Of a stretch of DNA of 64,000 nucleotides, positions 1-11,108 are shown piece after piece. The notes under the pieces were generated by a model, which saw nothing but the letters and a program-made list of their open reading frames with translations, made no database searches and was not told where the DNA came from. Location of the stretch: positions 434,001 to 498,000 of the forward strand of contig JALJCS010000056.1 of the NCBI GenBank assembly GCA_023055355.1. The letters run 5' to 3'. The translations under genes were made by a program, and so were the position numbers. This DNA comes from Agelaius tricolor. Its lineage: Eukaryota > Chordata > Aves > Passeriformes > Icteridae. The first letter of the stretch is position 1. Every line of letters starts with the position of its first letter.

Positions 1-264
1 CACCTGGATGGTCAAGACCAGAGGGTCCATCAATCGAGCTGGTCCTTCCCAGTCTGAACCCTTGCACACAGTGGATGGAGATGAAGTCCCTGTGGTACAT
101 ATGAAAGATATTTTAGGAAAGACTGGATTAATCCCACCACAGGCAAAGACAAACCCATGCATGGGATTGTTCTTGCTCAAGGACCTGGTTACACTTGGTG
201 GGTAATGCAGAAAGATGGAGAAAGCCTTTTTGTACCACAGGGAAACCTAGTCTTAAGTGAGAAC
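1..264 (+). mobile_element. ERVL-like provirus, 3' end of pol (integrase C-terminus)
   Basis: An open frame at 8-205 has the repeat-family signature of the integrase C-terminal region (residues near SINRAGPSQSEPLHTVDGDE and VPVVHMKD). A homologous stretch occurs on the minus strand at 21234-21677, where it follows a recognisable integrase. The left part of the element lies outside the window. It is followed directly by an LTR in the same orientation, so this is the 3' end of a plus-strand provirus. It lies in an intron of SREK1. The class assignment (ERVL) comes from similarity to the better preserved copies in this window and is an inference. Confidence 0.7.
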
Positions 265-945
265 TGTATGTAAGGTTTCATTGTGAAGCAGATGGAAATA
301 GAAAAAGGGGTGCATAATGTCCTAGATTGCCAAGCAATGTATATTCTATTTGCCATCTGTTAGAGGTGTGGCAATTATCTTCTGTTAATTAGGCAGTTTC
401 CCTGGAGATATCATCTGTTAATGGACCATTGACTGTCACTGCATGACTGATAGAATTACAGCATCCCATTGTGAGATGCTCTGCCCAGAGGGAGGAGCCA
501 AGCATTCCTAACTGGCTATAATGTGAGATACTGGGACAGCAGAACAGCCTTTCCACTGGATTCCCAGAGGAACAGCTGCCTCTTCCACTGGATCTTCTAC
601 AGGAAGACTACACCCTTCTACAGGATCACTGCTCTAACAGAACCCCACCTGCTACTCCAGGAGGACTGCGGCCACAATTCCAATTGGACTGCTACCAACA
701 CCCTGACCCAGAGGGTGTCAGGTTATATTCTGACTCTGTCAGTGTTGTTTTGATTTACTGCACTGTTTATTTTATTTTTATATTCTTCCCTAATAAAGAA
801 CTGTTATTCCTGCTCCCATATCTTTGCCTGGGAGTCCCCCTTAATTTCAAATTTATAGCAATTTGGAGGGAGGAGGTTTACATTTTCCATTTCAGGGGAG
901 GTTCTTGCCTTCCTTAGCAGACACCTGTCTTTCCAAACTGAGACA
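265..945 (+). repeat. ERV 3' LTR
   Basis: The LTR follows the integrase remnant, starts around TGTATGTAAGG (265) or TGTAAGG (269) and ends in CA at 945. The polyadenylation signal AATAAA is at 792-797. The last ~110 bases (about 835-945) recur in reverse complement at 14255-14370, at the start of another LTR, which supports the 3' boundary. No target-site duplication can be judged because the 5' half of the element is outside the window. Confidence 0.65.
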
Positions 946-1716
946 TTTTTTCATCAGCAAGATTTTGTCTTTGTTCTTACAAAAAGATACAGACATTCAG
1001 ACATTAGCTTATGTAGGTTAGATGGTGGAGTGTCTTGAGGGGTTTTTTTTGGGGGGGGGGAGGGATGGAGTACTTTCTGTCTTTTTGAGAGTTGTGAGAA
1101 AAATAGTTCTAACATTTTCTCAGTGTTAAGCAGCAGAATGATAATCTTTTAGAGTCTGAACCAAAGTCTGCAGAGGTCACTGGTAATTTTTCTGTTGACT
1201 TCCTGGCCTTTGGATCAAACTTTTTACTCCCTTCTCTCCATCCCTTCCTCCCCCAAAACAGCATTTGAGGAATAGAACTTCAGTATTTTTACAGTGGTTG
1301 GAATATTTAAAGGTATAAAAAGCACTAATTATTATTTGCATTTTATGCTTGCTTTCGAAACTCTGCCCTCTAAATTTATTCTTCTGAGGTTATTTTAAAA
1401 ATTAATATAATTAAATAATATACCAGAGGAGAACCTGTTGTAATCTTGTGCATTGTGGCAGCAACATAAATCTCATTTCTAACAGAGCTAGGTTTTTATA
1501 ATTACCTGGTTTATGTGTACCGTTGCAGGGTGGCTGCACTCAACGAGTATATGCAATGACTTTATTGGATTTTTCTCAAGGATATTAACAAAGAAGGAAG
1601 ATGTGCAAAGCATGGGCCCCTTGCACTATATGTGTGATACATTAAACTTGTGCCAGATTGTTAACTGGGTTCTTTCAATATTCTGAGCTTACATTGCAGT
1701 GTTTTCTTCCTCTCAG
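946..1716 (+). other. SREK1: SREK1 intron, mostly unique sequence
   Basis: AT-rich intronic sequence leading to the acceptor of the first exon in the window. It holds a short T/G homopolymer stretch near 1040-1061 (eight T then ten G). The polypyrimidine tract and AG acceptor are at 1701-1716. I see no gene or recognisable repeat otherwise. Confidence 0.5.
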
Positions 1717-1831
1717 AGTCTGGAAAGAGCAGTGAAAGAAAAGGTGGTCGATCTCGTTCCCATTCTCGTTCAGAATCCAGGTCTAGCTCAAAATCCCAAT
1801 CTAGAAGGAAAAGATCTCACTCAAAACACAG
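1717..1831 (+). CDS. SREK1: SREK1 exon: start of first RS domain
   Basis: The exon is 115 nt, between acceptor ...TCTCAG and donor GTAAGT. It enters with two bases of a split codon and leaves with two. The encoded stretch reads S-G-K-S-S-E-R-K-G-G-R-S-R-S-H-S, which matches the region just after the second RRM of vertebrate SREK1. SREK1 is a nuclear SR-related protein that modulates splice-site choice and the activity of other SR proteins; the RS repeats mediate protein contacts and are phosphorylated. The exons upstream (both RRMs) are outside the window. The reading frame is intact. I am confident of the gene identity, less so of whether this copy is the Z or W gametolog. Confidence 0.92.
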
Positions 1832-2815
1832 GTAAGTATATTTATTATTTTGGACTAAGAATTCATACTGGGGTTTTTTTGAGTGCTGATGGTTACTGAA
1901 ATTTCTTACTGAGTTGTGAGACAAGTTTCCCTGTAGAGAAAATTAGTAACTTTAACTGACCTAGATAGAGTAACTAGGAAATTTGTCTCTGACCAAATAC
2001 TCTTTCCCTCTAAATGCTGCCTGTTTTCTGTATTACTTTCAGGTAAAACACACTAGAAGGTATTTTTCGTGCCATGTAGCATAACTATTTTTATGGTTTC
2101 ATGGTACATTTTGTGCCATGTAGCATAATTTCATTTTGTAACCTTTGTCTTTTAAAAAGAAATAGTTATCTCTGTTTTGGGGATGGAACATTTAGTTTAC
2201 TGTTAATGCCTTAAACTTACAGGCTGGCTGGTTTTGCTAGTAGAAAGTTGCTGCTGTCCTGAACTTCTAAACATCTAGTTAACAAATGCTGTATTTTTAT
2301 TAATTGTACTGTAAATGTAAAGCTGTATTTTTTAAAAGTCAGAAGAAAAAAGGCTTTAAGGGTAGTTTTTAATTCTTCAGATTTTTTTTGCTTTGCTAAT
2401 TTCTTAAGTTGTAAAACTGGCTTTGAAATATAGGACAAATAAAATTACTAGATCATCCATAAAGTTTACCCATTATTTTTTTTCCAATAATGAGACAGTC
2501 TTTCTATGTAAGACTTATAAACACTTCCTGAAATGGTACAATGTCAGAAATGTCTTTTGATCATTTACATAATCAATCTAAAGATATTTGACTCCATTAA
2601 GTATAAAAAAAACCCAACAAAACCTCAGTGTATTTGATAGCTTGCACTTTAAAATGGTGAATGTTTTCAGTGTTGCAGCAACAGCACTATCCCATTCTTT
2701 CATCCATTGTTTTTTCAACAGGGCAGCTAGAGTTCTTTCATATACAGAAAAGATGGCCAGAGGGAATATATCACATCAGTTATACTACCAAACAAGATTT
2801 TAGTGTGAAGGCTTC
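1832..2815 (+). other. SREK1: SREK1 intron, unique part
   Basis: AT-rich intronic DNA after the GTAAGT donor. Two short near-copies of 'gccatgtagcataa' lie at about 2072 and 2115. No gene or mobile element is recognised until the CR1 3' end near 2816. Confidence 0.45.
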
Positions 2816-3484
2816 AGATTTCATAAAATCATAGAATAGTTTGGGTTGGAAGAGACCTTAGAGATCATCTAGTTCCAACCCTCCTGCCATGGGCAGACAC
2901 CTTACATTAGATCAGGTTCCTCAAAGCCCCATCCAACCTGGCCTTGAACACTTCCAAGGATGGGGCATCCACAACTTCTCTGGGCAGCCTGTTTCAGTGC
3001 CTCACCACCCACACAGTAAAGAATTTCTTCCTAATATCTAATCTAAACCTACCTTCTTTCATTTTAAAGCCATTCCCCCTTGTTCTATCACCACATGTAC
3101 TTGTAAAAAATTCCTCCCCAACTTTCTTGTAGGCCCCCTTTAGGTACCAGAAGGCTGCCATAAGGTCACCCTGGAGACTTCTCTTTTCCAGGCTGAACAT
3201 CCCAGCCTCAACTCTCTCAGCCTGTCTTCATAGGGTAGGTGTTCCAGCTCTCTGATCACCTTCATGGTCCTCCTCTGGACTCTCTCCAACAGGCCTATGT
3301 CCTTCCTGTGCTGGGGACCCCAGAGCTGGATGCAGTGCTGCAGGTGAGGTCTCACAAGAGCAGAGTAGAGGGGAAGAATTACCTCCCTCGACCTGCTGGC
3401 CATGCTCCTTTTGATGCAACCTTTGAAGCAGATTATTTTTATATGGTTGGCTGTCTGTGCTGCAAGCACGCATTGCTGAGACAT
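2816..3484 (-). mobile_element. CR1 LINE 3' part (minus strand), proximal piece
   Basis: The piece starts with the reverse complement of the CR1 3' terminus (AATCATAGAAT... GGTTGGAAGAGACCTT) near 2826. Going leftwards in CR1 orientation, the minus strand at 3140-3508 encodes the C-terminal RT-adjacent segment (LYSALVRPHLQHC, DIGLLERVQRR). It is interrupted at 3484/3485 by an LTR and resumes at about 4551. It is 5'-truncated and mutated, as is usual for CR1 copies. Confidence 0.9.
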
Positions 3485-4550
3485 TGTCGTGGTTTGATAC
3501 TGGCCCAATGCCAGGCATCCATGAGAGTCGCTCTATCACCCTCCCCTGCCACAGCTGGGTAGAGGGGAAAAAAATTATCTAACACTTCATGAAGGAAATA
3601 GGGACCGGGAGAAATATTTCAAGGGCAAAACAGGCTCAACTTAAGGTTGCAAAGTGAATTTTATTACTAACAGAATCAGAGGAGGATAATGAGAAGTAAA
3701 ATAAGCCCTTAAAACACCTTTTTGCTCCCCAGCTCCTCCCTCCTTCCCACTGACAGAGCAGGGAGACGGGGCATGGGGGTTTTGGTTAGTTCATCACTGA
3801 GATTTTCTTCTGCTGCTCTAGGAGAGGAGTCCTTCCCCTGTGAGACTATGGGGTCCCTCCCACAGGAGACAGCTCTCTGTGAACTTCTCTCCGGCATGGG
3901 TCCACTCTCACGAGCAGCAGCCATACCCCACCTGCTGCAACATTAACTCCCCCCACGGGAACACAGTCCTCCCAAAACTGCTGTGACGTGGCTCTCTTTC
4001 CAAGGGGTGCAGTCCTCCAAGGACAGGCTGCTCCAGCCTGAAAGCAGGGGCCCCCTCTCTCCACCGGGTCTCCCACTGGATCACAGCCTCCTCCAGGCAT
4101 CCACCCACTCTGGCATGGGCACCTCCCCCACGGGCTGCAGGTGGATCTCTGCATCCCCTGCGGACCCCTGGGCTGCAGGGGGACAGCCTGCTTCACCATG
4201 GTCTTCACCACAGCCTGCAGAGGAATCTTGGCTCCAGCGCCTGGAGCACCTCCACCCCTTCCTTCTCTGCTGACCTTGGTGTCACCATGTTATTTTCCCT
4301 CACATATTCTCACCTCCTCCTCTAACTACAAGCAAAAACTTGTGACTTTTGATTTTCTTCCTAAATATGTAATCACAGAGGCGTTACCAACTTCTCTCGT
4401 TGGCTGAGTTTTGGCCAGCAGCATGTCCATCTTCAGAGCCATCAGCCGTTGGCTCTGTTGGACATGGTGGGAAGCTTCCAGCAGCTTCTCACAGGAGCCA
4501 TCTTTGTGGCCCCCCTGCTGCCAAAAACCAGGCCGTGCAAAACCAATACA
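3485..4550 (-). repeat. Solo LTR (~1.07 kb) inserted in CR1
   Basis: This block splits one CR1 copy cleanly: CR1 sequence stops at 3484 and resumes after 4550. It begins TGTCGTGG and ends ...AATACA, with near-matching flanks (gacat on the left, tacat on the right). A related ~1-kb LTR occurs at 37725-38755, sharing 'GGGCAAAACAGGCTCAA' and 'AGGATAATGAGAAGTAAAA'. The T-rich 'TTTTATTACT' reads as an AATAAA-like signal on the minus strand. No internal proviral sequence is present, so it is a solo LTR. Confidence 0.75.
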
Positions 4551-4988
4551 TACATATCAAGCTTCTTGTCCACCAACACCCCCAAGTCCTTCTTCCCAGA
4601 GCTGCTCTCAATCCATTCTTCACTCAGCCTTTACTTGTGCTTGGAATTGCCCCAACCCAGGTGCAGGACCTTGCACTTGGCCTTGTTGAACTTCATGAGG
4701 TTTTTACAGGCCCACCTCTCAAGCCTGTCAGGGCCCCTCTGGTTGGCATCCCTTCCATCCAATGTGTTGACTGCACCACACAGTTTGCTGTCATCAGCAA
4801 ACTTGCTAAGGGTGCACTCGATCTCACTGTCCATGTCACCAACAAAGATGTTAAACAGTGCCAGTCCCAATACTGACTCCTGAGGATCACCACCGGTCAC
4901 TGCTCTCCACTTGGACATTGAGCTGTTGACTGCAACTCTTTGAGTGTGATCATCCAGCCAATTCCTTATCCATCGAGTGGTCCATTGT
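4551..4988 (-). mobile_element. CR1 LINE, distal piece of the split copy (RT)
   Basis: Minus strand 4631-4918 encodes a CR1 RT segment with the catalytic block [12 protein letters not shown] and the downstream [18 protein letters not shown]. It continues the CR1 interrupted by the LTR at 3485-4550. The copy ends where a second CR1 3' terminus begins at about 4990. Confidence 0.88.
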
Positions 4989-7020
4989 CACATCACAGAA
5001 TCAGAGAATCAAAGAATCACAGAATATGCTGAGTTGGAAATGACCCACAAAGATCACTGAGTCCAACTCCAGGCCCTGCACAGCACCATCCCCAAGAACC
5101 ACACCATGTGCCTGAGAGTATTGTCCAAACTCTGTCAGGCTTGGGGCTGTGAGCACAGGCTGTGAGGAGCCTGTTCCAGTGTCCAACCACCCTTTGGGTG
5201 AAGAACCTTTTCTCTAATATCCAACCTAAACCTCCCCTGACAAAACTTCAGGCTATTTCCTAGGGTCTTGTCACTGGTCACCACAGAGAAGAGATCAGTG
5301 TCTGCCCCTCCTCTTCCCCTCACAAGGAAGTTGTAGACTGTGATGAGATCTCCCCTCAGTTTCCTCCAGGCTGAACAGACCAAGTGATCTCAGCCACTCC
5401 TCACAGAGCTTCCCCTCAAGGCCCTTCACCATTTTTTTTGCCCTCCTTTGGATGCTCTCTAATAGCTTAATATCTTTTTTGTATTGTGGTGCCCAAAGCT
5501 GCATACAATATTCAAGATGAGGTCACACCAGTACTAAGCAGAGCGGGACAATCACCTCCTTTGACTGGCTGGTGATGCTTTGCCTGATGCACCCCAGGAC
5601 ATGGTTGGCCCTCCTGGCTGCCAGGGCACACTGCTGACTCGTATTCAACTTTCTGTTGACCAGGACCCCCAGGTCCCTATCCTTTGCACTGCTTTCCAGC
5701 ATCTCATTCTCCAGTCTGTACATAAATCCAGGCTTGCCCCATCCCAGGTGCAGAATCTGTCACTTTCCCTTGTTAAACTTCATGCATTTGATGATTGCCC
5801 AGTCCTCTAATTTGTCAAGGTCTCTCTGCAAACCCTCCCCACCTTTGAGGGAGTCAACGGCTCCTCCCAGTTTTGTATTATCTGCAAACTTGCTTAGTAT
5901 CCCTTTGAGTCCTGCTTTCAAGTAATTTATGGAGGTGTTGAAGAGCACAGGGAGGGCTAAGATGGAGCCCTGAGGAATCCCACTAGTGACAGGTTGCCAG
6001 TCTGATGTCACTCTATTCATTATAACTCTCTGTGCCTGACCTGTGAGCCAGTTGCTCACCCATCACATGACATGTTTATCCAGATGTGTGCTTGACATTT
6101 TGTCCAGAAGGATTCTGTGAGAGACAGTATCAAAAGCTCTACTGAAATCAAAAAACAAATGACATCAACTGACTTCCCTTGATCAATGAGGTGTGTTACT
6201 TTGTCAAAAAAGGAAATCAAGTTTGATAAGCAAGACTTTCCTGTCATGAAGCCATGCTGGCTGTGACCGATGACTGCATTGTCTTTTGGATGTTTTTCAA
6301 TACCTCCCAGAATAATCTTAATCACTTTACCAGGCACTGAAGTGAGACTAACAGGCCTGTAGTTTCTGTGGTCCTTCTTCCTGCCCTTGATAATTGGGCC
6401 AATGTTCGGCAGCTTTCAGTCAGCTGGGACCTCTCCAGATTCCCAAGACCACTCAAAAATCATCGAGAGAGGTTTTGTGATGACATCAGCCAGTTCCTTG
6501 AGGATTCTTGGATGAATCCCATCGGGCCCCATAGATTTGTAGGGATCCAGCTGGAGCAGCAGATCCCACACAATTTCAGGGCTGACTAGAAGTAGATCAT
6601 TCTCACTGTCATGGTCCTCCAGCTCAGGACACGGAGACCCCCTTGATCCATCATCCGTGTTGATGACATAGGCAGAGAATGCGTTAAACACCTCTGCCTT
6701 GTCCATGTCCCTGTTTGTGAGGTAACCATCCTCATCCTGTAATAGGCCGATGTTCTTTTTACACTGCCTATTGCTATTATTATATTTGAAAAAACTCCTT
6801 TTATCATCCCCCACAGTTCTGGCAGCTTCAACTCCAGTTGAGCTTTACCATACAGATTTTCTCCCTACAGTGCCAAGCAACATCTCTGTATTCTTCCCAT
6901 GTCACCTGACCTTGCTTCCACCTGGCATGCACCTTCCAGTTTTGCCTTATTTTCAAGAGAAGATTCCTGTTCAGCCAAGTCGGCCTTCTGCCTGGCCTGC
7001 TTGACTTCTTACATTTAGGA
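4989..7020 (-). mobile_element. Second CR1 LINE (minus strand): 3' UTR, RT and linker
   Basis: The 3' end has the repeated octamer in reverse complement (4994-5030, 'CACAGAATCAGAGAATCAAAG'). Minus-strand frames then run from the C-terminus (5295-5504, [10 protein letters not shown]) through RT motif C (5760-6059, LSKFADNTKLGG), motif A region (6056-6337, KVTHLIDQGKSVDV) and the N-terminal RT block (6416-6814, YKSMGPDGIHPRILKELAD). Stops and frameshifts separate the pieces; in 5760-6059 the catalytic FADD is FADN. It is a dead copy of about 2 kb. Confidence 0.9.
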
Positions 7021-7597
7021 ATTGCCTGCTCCTGGTGACCTTAGGAGGTGATGTTTAAAAAGTGACCAGCACTGATGGACCCCAACACCTACAAAAACAT
7101 TTTCCCAAGGGACCTTTGTACAAGTCCAGGTAGATGACATCAGTCACTCTTCCTTCATTCACCACTGCTGTATCCCCATTGTAGAAGGCCACTAAATTTG
7201 TCAAGCACAATGTGCTCTGGCTGTCAGCAATCATCTCCTTATTTTCCAGTGTCTGTGTTTTGTAATAATGTTACACAGTAAGTGTTATATAATGACATCA
7301 AAACATTGGGTACCTTTTTAATGCAAGAACAATAATTTGTTCAGTTTTTTATTGCTTATCTTCTCTAACTCAGGAGATAACTGAAAAACAGTCTTTGTTT
7401 TGTGCAACTGCAGTAATCAGTGCTATTTTGTACTGATGCAAATCTAACTGATTTTTAGGAGATAAATTTGGATTTATTTTTCTTGCAGAAAATCTGTGCT
7501 TTAAACAATTGCTGATATATATTTATATATATATATTTTTTTTTTTTTTTTTTTAAGTGATTTTACCACTGCTATTGTCAGTTTTGAGAACATGCTG
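7021..7597 (+). other. SREK1 intron, no gene seen; AT/T tract
   Basis: About 7021-7260 may still be CR1-derived or other old repeat. The rest is AT-rich. A (TA)n stretch followed by an 18-20 nt T run lies at about 7517-7554, consistent with a slippage-prone simple repeat. No coding signal is recognised. Confidence 0.4.
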
Positions 7598-8208
7598 TGT
7601 TGTGGTTTAACCCCAGGCAGGAATGAAGTACCATGCAACCACTTGTTCACTTCCACCCCTCCTTCCCTGGTGGGATGGGGAGGAGAATCGGTAAAAGGTA
7701 AAACCCATGGCTGAGATAAAAACAGTTGATTAAGAGAAAAAAAAGTAAAACGTAAAAATAATACTAACAAAACCAACAATAATTTTAAAATGTAATTATA
7801 ATAAGAGGGAGACAGAGGAATAAAACCCAAGTGAAACAAGTGATGCACAATACAATTGTTCACCATCTGCTGACCTATGCCCAACCTGTCCCCAAGCACT
7901 GATTGGTGGCTAATGGCCAACTCCCCCCAGTTTGTATACTGAACATGATGTTCCATGGTATGGAAAATCCCTTTGGCCAGTTCAGGTCAGCTGTCCTGGC
8001 TATGCTCCCTCATGGTTTATTGTGCACCTCCTCACTGGCAGAGCATGAGACACTGAAGAAGCCCTTGTCTTAGGGTAAGCACTACTTAGCAACAACCAAA
8101 ACATCAGTGTGTTATCAACATTATTCTCATACTGAATCCAAACCACAGCACTGTACCAGCTACTGAGAAGAAAATGAAATCTGTCTCACCTGAAACCAGA
8201 ACTGTATC
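7598..8208 (-). repeat. ERV LTR (minus orientation) with polypurine-tract remnant
   Basis: The block starts TGTTGTGGTTTAACCC (7598). Related LTRs occur at 33838-34210 (same start) and, in plus orientation, at 24964-25533. The minus strand next to the upper end carries a purine tract (reverse complement of 'TCCACCCCTTATTCC', 8209-8223), which fits a polypurine tract just before a 3' LTR. A few dozen bases of internal sequence may remain beyond it. It interrupts the CR1-rich intron. Confidence 0.65.
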
Positions 8209-8224
8209 CACCCCTTATTCCACA

Positions 8225-8940
8225 CTATTTGTGTCATGCCAGGTCTCTGTTACAAATGGAGATGAGAGTTTGGACAAGTCCTGCCTTTGACTCAGATTTC
8301 TGGTAGTAGCTCTTTTTGAGGTGGCCTGCACCCCAAATGGTTCTCACTCCCAAGTTCTTAAGAATGGCCAATTAAGTATATTTTAAAATGAATTATTTAT
8401 TGAATAGACACAATATTAACAGACATAAGACTTTAAACAGACTACTTACTACACAGGATAAAACAAAAAGAACTACTAGTAGATAAAATACAGTGCATGA
8501 TAAAAGGTATCTATATTACAGCTAGTGAAGAAATAGTACAGGTTAGGAGTCAATGTAGCTTACCACCAAATTGATGATGGAGTACACATAGAATCCTTTC
8601 ACTCAGTTCCTGGGAAAGTAACCACAAAGTTTGCATCCAAACTTCGGAGAGAAGTCCTACATGTTTCCAGGGTGTGTGTAGGAGACTTCTGACTTTGTGA
8701 AAGTTTGTGTAGCTTTTATAGTTTGTAAAGTGAAATGTCTGTCAGTCAGAAATTCCAGCTTAACTCCCTACATCCTGCTCTCAAGGCAAGATGTTTATTG
8801 TATCCCATCTGGTGTCAGAGGTAACTCCTTACTGGACAAGCCTGCGTTATCTCCCCAATTCATATGAGGGGGAGAACGCCTGGAGCTATTGCACCAGCTG
8901 ATGGATAGAACAGATTAGCTCTTCTGTGGTAGGGAGGAAG
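8225..8940 (-). repeat. LTR (minus orientation), family A
   Basis: The minus strand shows a TATA box (reverse complement of CTTTTATAG, ~8713-8721) and an AATAAA signal (reverse complement of TTTATT, ~8397). A diverged copy of the same design lies at 9800-10480; both share 'ACTACTAGTA'-type sequence and the TATA region with 'GACTGTCAGT' nearby. On its upper side it abuts minus-strand CR1 sequence. Class is uncertain. Confidence 0.55.
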
Positions 8941-9799
8941 ACTTATGTACATTCAGGTTCCTCAGGTGGTCATGAACCTGATCTTCTCTTACAGTGGGAA
9001 GGACTTTGCTCCCCCAGTCCCCATTCTGCTGTCCATCCACTCAAGAGGTGTGGGAAGAGAGGTTGCCATTGAAGACTGAGGCAAAGAAGTTGTCAAGTAC
9101 CTCAGCCTTTTCATCCATTGTTACCAGTTTACCAGTGTTGTTTATTGGGGAGTTACACATTCTTTGACCTTCCCTTTCTGGTTGACATAACTGTAGAAGC
9201 CCTTTCTGTTGTTCTTTGTGTCCTTTGCCAGGTTCAGTTCCAGCTTCACCTTGGTCTTTCTCACCCTATCCCTACACAACTGTACTTTGTCCCAGGTCAC
9301 CTGTCCTAGCTTCAACTGTCTATGCATTTGCTTCTTTCCCTTTAGTTTGACCAGCAGTTCCCCACTCAGCCATGCTGGTCTCTTGCCTTCCTTGCCTGAT
9401 TTCTTTTTCCTGGGGATCACTAGCTCTTGCACTCTATGGATGGCTTCTTTAAATGTCTGCCAGGTCTGTTCTACTCCCTTGTGCCTGAGGACAGTCTCCC
9501 AGGAGATCCCACTGACTCTCTCCCTGAAGAGCTGTAAGTTTGCCTTCCTAAAGTTCAGGGGCTTAACTGCTCCTTACCTGACCCATATCCCTCAGGACTA
9601 TGAACTTCACCAGTGCATGATCACTGCAGCCCTGGCTACCTCTAATGTTGATGTCCCCAATAAGCTCAGTTAGACTGATGACCAACGGATCCAGTATTGC
9701 ATCCCCTCTGGTAGGGCTATTACCTGGCTCAAGAAGTTATACTCCATGCATTACAGGAGTCTCTTGGATTACCTACAGCTTGCTGTGCTACTTTCCCAG
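8941..9799 (-). mobile_element. CR1 ORF2 fragment: endonuclease C-terminus to RT start
   Basis: Minus strand 9142-9432 encodes the inter-domain linker of CR1 ORF2 (RPAWLSGELLVKLKGKKQMHRQ, split by me at WLSGELLVKL). Lower coordinates read on into DNFFASVFNGN and HLRNLNVHKS. Higher coordinates (9440-9790) carry the end of the endonuclease with several stops. The copy is cut at 8940 by one LTR and at 9800 by another. Confidence 0.85.
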
Positions 9800-10480
9800 C
9801 AGATGTTAGTGTCACAGGTAGAGTGGGAGCTTCAGACAAAGTTTATTAGAGAAGCCTTTCCATTGAGTCACAAGGTGCAGAAAGGACCACCTTGCTTTCT
9901 AAACTCCTTCTCAGAGAGGAGCCTGAGTGTGGCTGGATCCAATCTTAGCCCCAGACTTTGTCAACGGTTTAAGTCTAAAGAATTATAAAGGTGTAATTGA
10001 ACCTATGTACAACTTTGTCCTGTGGGATTAAGGATGGCAAACCAGATATATAGATATAGATATATATAAATTAATTATTTATTATGATAAATTATTAGAC
10101 AAAAAGATCTTAATCAGAATTATTTACTACAGAGTATAGAAGCTAAAACTACTAGTATAGTATAGTGTACTATATTGAAGCAATTATATTAAAACTACCA
10201 AACCCACACAATTTTTAAGTAGAGATTGATGTTACTCACCCATACTAACAGCCCTCACCCAAGGGAGGAATCTTCATACACACTCCAAGAAAAGGTGTGT
10301 TAGAAGAACCTGCCATTTGAAAGTGGGACTGAACTTTTATAGTATAAAGTGATTGACTGTCAGTTAAATGTCTCCAGGTCAACTGTGCCAGCTTAGTATT
10401 TTTAGCTAAGGATACTTTACCATATCTGCTACATCTTCACCTCCATATTAGGATGCTTAACTTTGGGATTGATGAGTCAA
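9800..10480 (-). repeat. LTR (minus orientation) inserted in CR1 endonuclease
   Basis: It interrupts the CR1 ORF2 endonuclease: the N-terminal half lies at 10481-10990 and the C-terminal half at 9440-9799. Internal features match the LTR at 8225-8940, including an AATAAA signal on the minus strand (reverse complement of TTTATT near 10078) and a TATA-like CTTTTATAGT near 10333. An (AT)-rich stretch 'ATATATAGATATAGATATAT' lies near 10047. Confidence 0.6.
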
Positions 10481-11108
10481 ACTGACTGTAGCATAATTCA
10501 ACACCAAAAGCATCATGATATTCCCCCTCTTAGTTCACCACTGATAGCTTTGAAAAATAGGGCATTGTTCAAGATGTTTTACCTGCTCATGGCTGTTCTT
10601 CAGAGACAACTCTTCACACTCAATCTGCTTCTTGATGTAGAAGGCAACTCATCTGCCTCTCCTTCTTCCCCCATCTCTTCTGAACAGCCTTTAGCCATAG
10701 ATAGCCACACTCCAGTCATGGGATTCATCCTACCAAGTTTCAGTAATGGCAACAAGGTCATAACTTTGTAGCAGCACGGTGGCTTCTAATGCCTCCTGTT
10801 TGTTGCCCATGCTGTGTACATTGCTGTAGAGGCACCTCAGCTGGGCTTTTAGGTGTGTTGCCTTCGTAGAAGAAGGCCTCTTAATTCGAGATAATTTTCT
10901 GGTATTTCCCTGTTGGCTTTTATTAGCTTAGGAGTCCATGGCTCATCCCTGTGAGACTGCAAGTGTGTTCCAGTGTGGCCAGCATACTTCAGAGCCAGCG
11001 AGGTCTAGATGCACTACAGCTGGGCTATTGATTTCACCCCCAATACTGTCATGCTGCCCCTTAATTCATCTCTGCTGAGCCCGCTCTTTTCCCCTCTCTC
11101 CTGCAAAC
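10481..11108 (-). mobile_element. CR1 ORF2 start: endonuclease N-terminus
   Basis: Read on the minus strand, about 10850-10500 contains the CR1 endonuclease start: a 'CLY.N..SMGNKQEALEA' block followed by a VAIYG-like GYKLF region with stops. It lies directly downstream (in CR1 orientation) of the ORF1 frame ending at 11109. Several stop codons make it inactive. Confidence 0.75.

Noticed and set aside
7501..7956. 151-codon minus-strand frame
   Set aside because: Runs across an LTR and a poly-T/(TA)n tract; no family signal.
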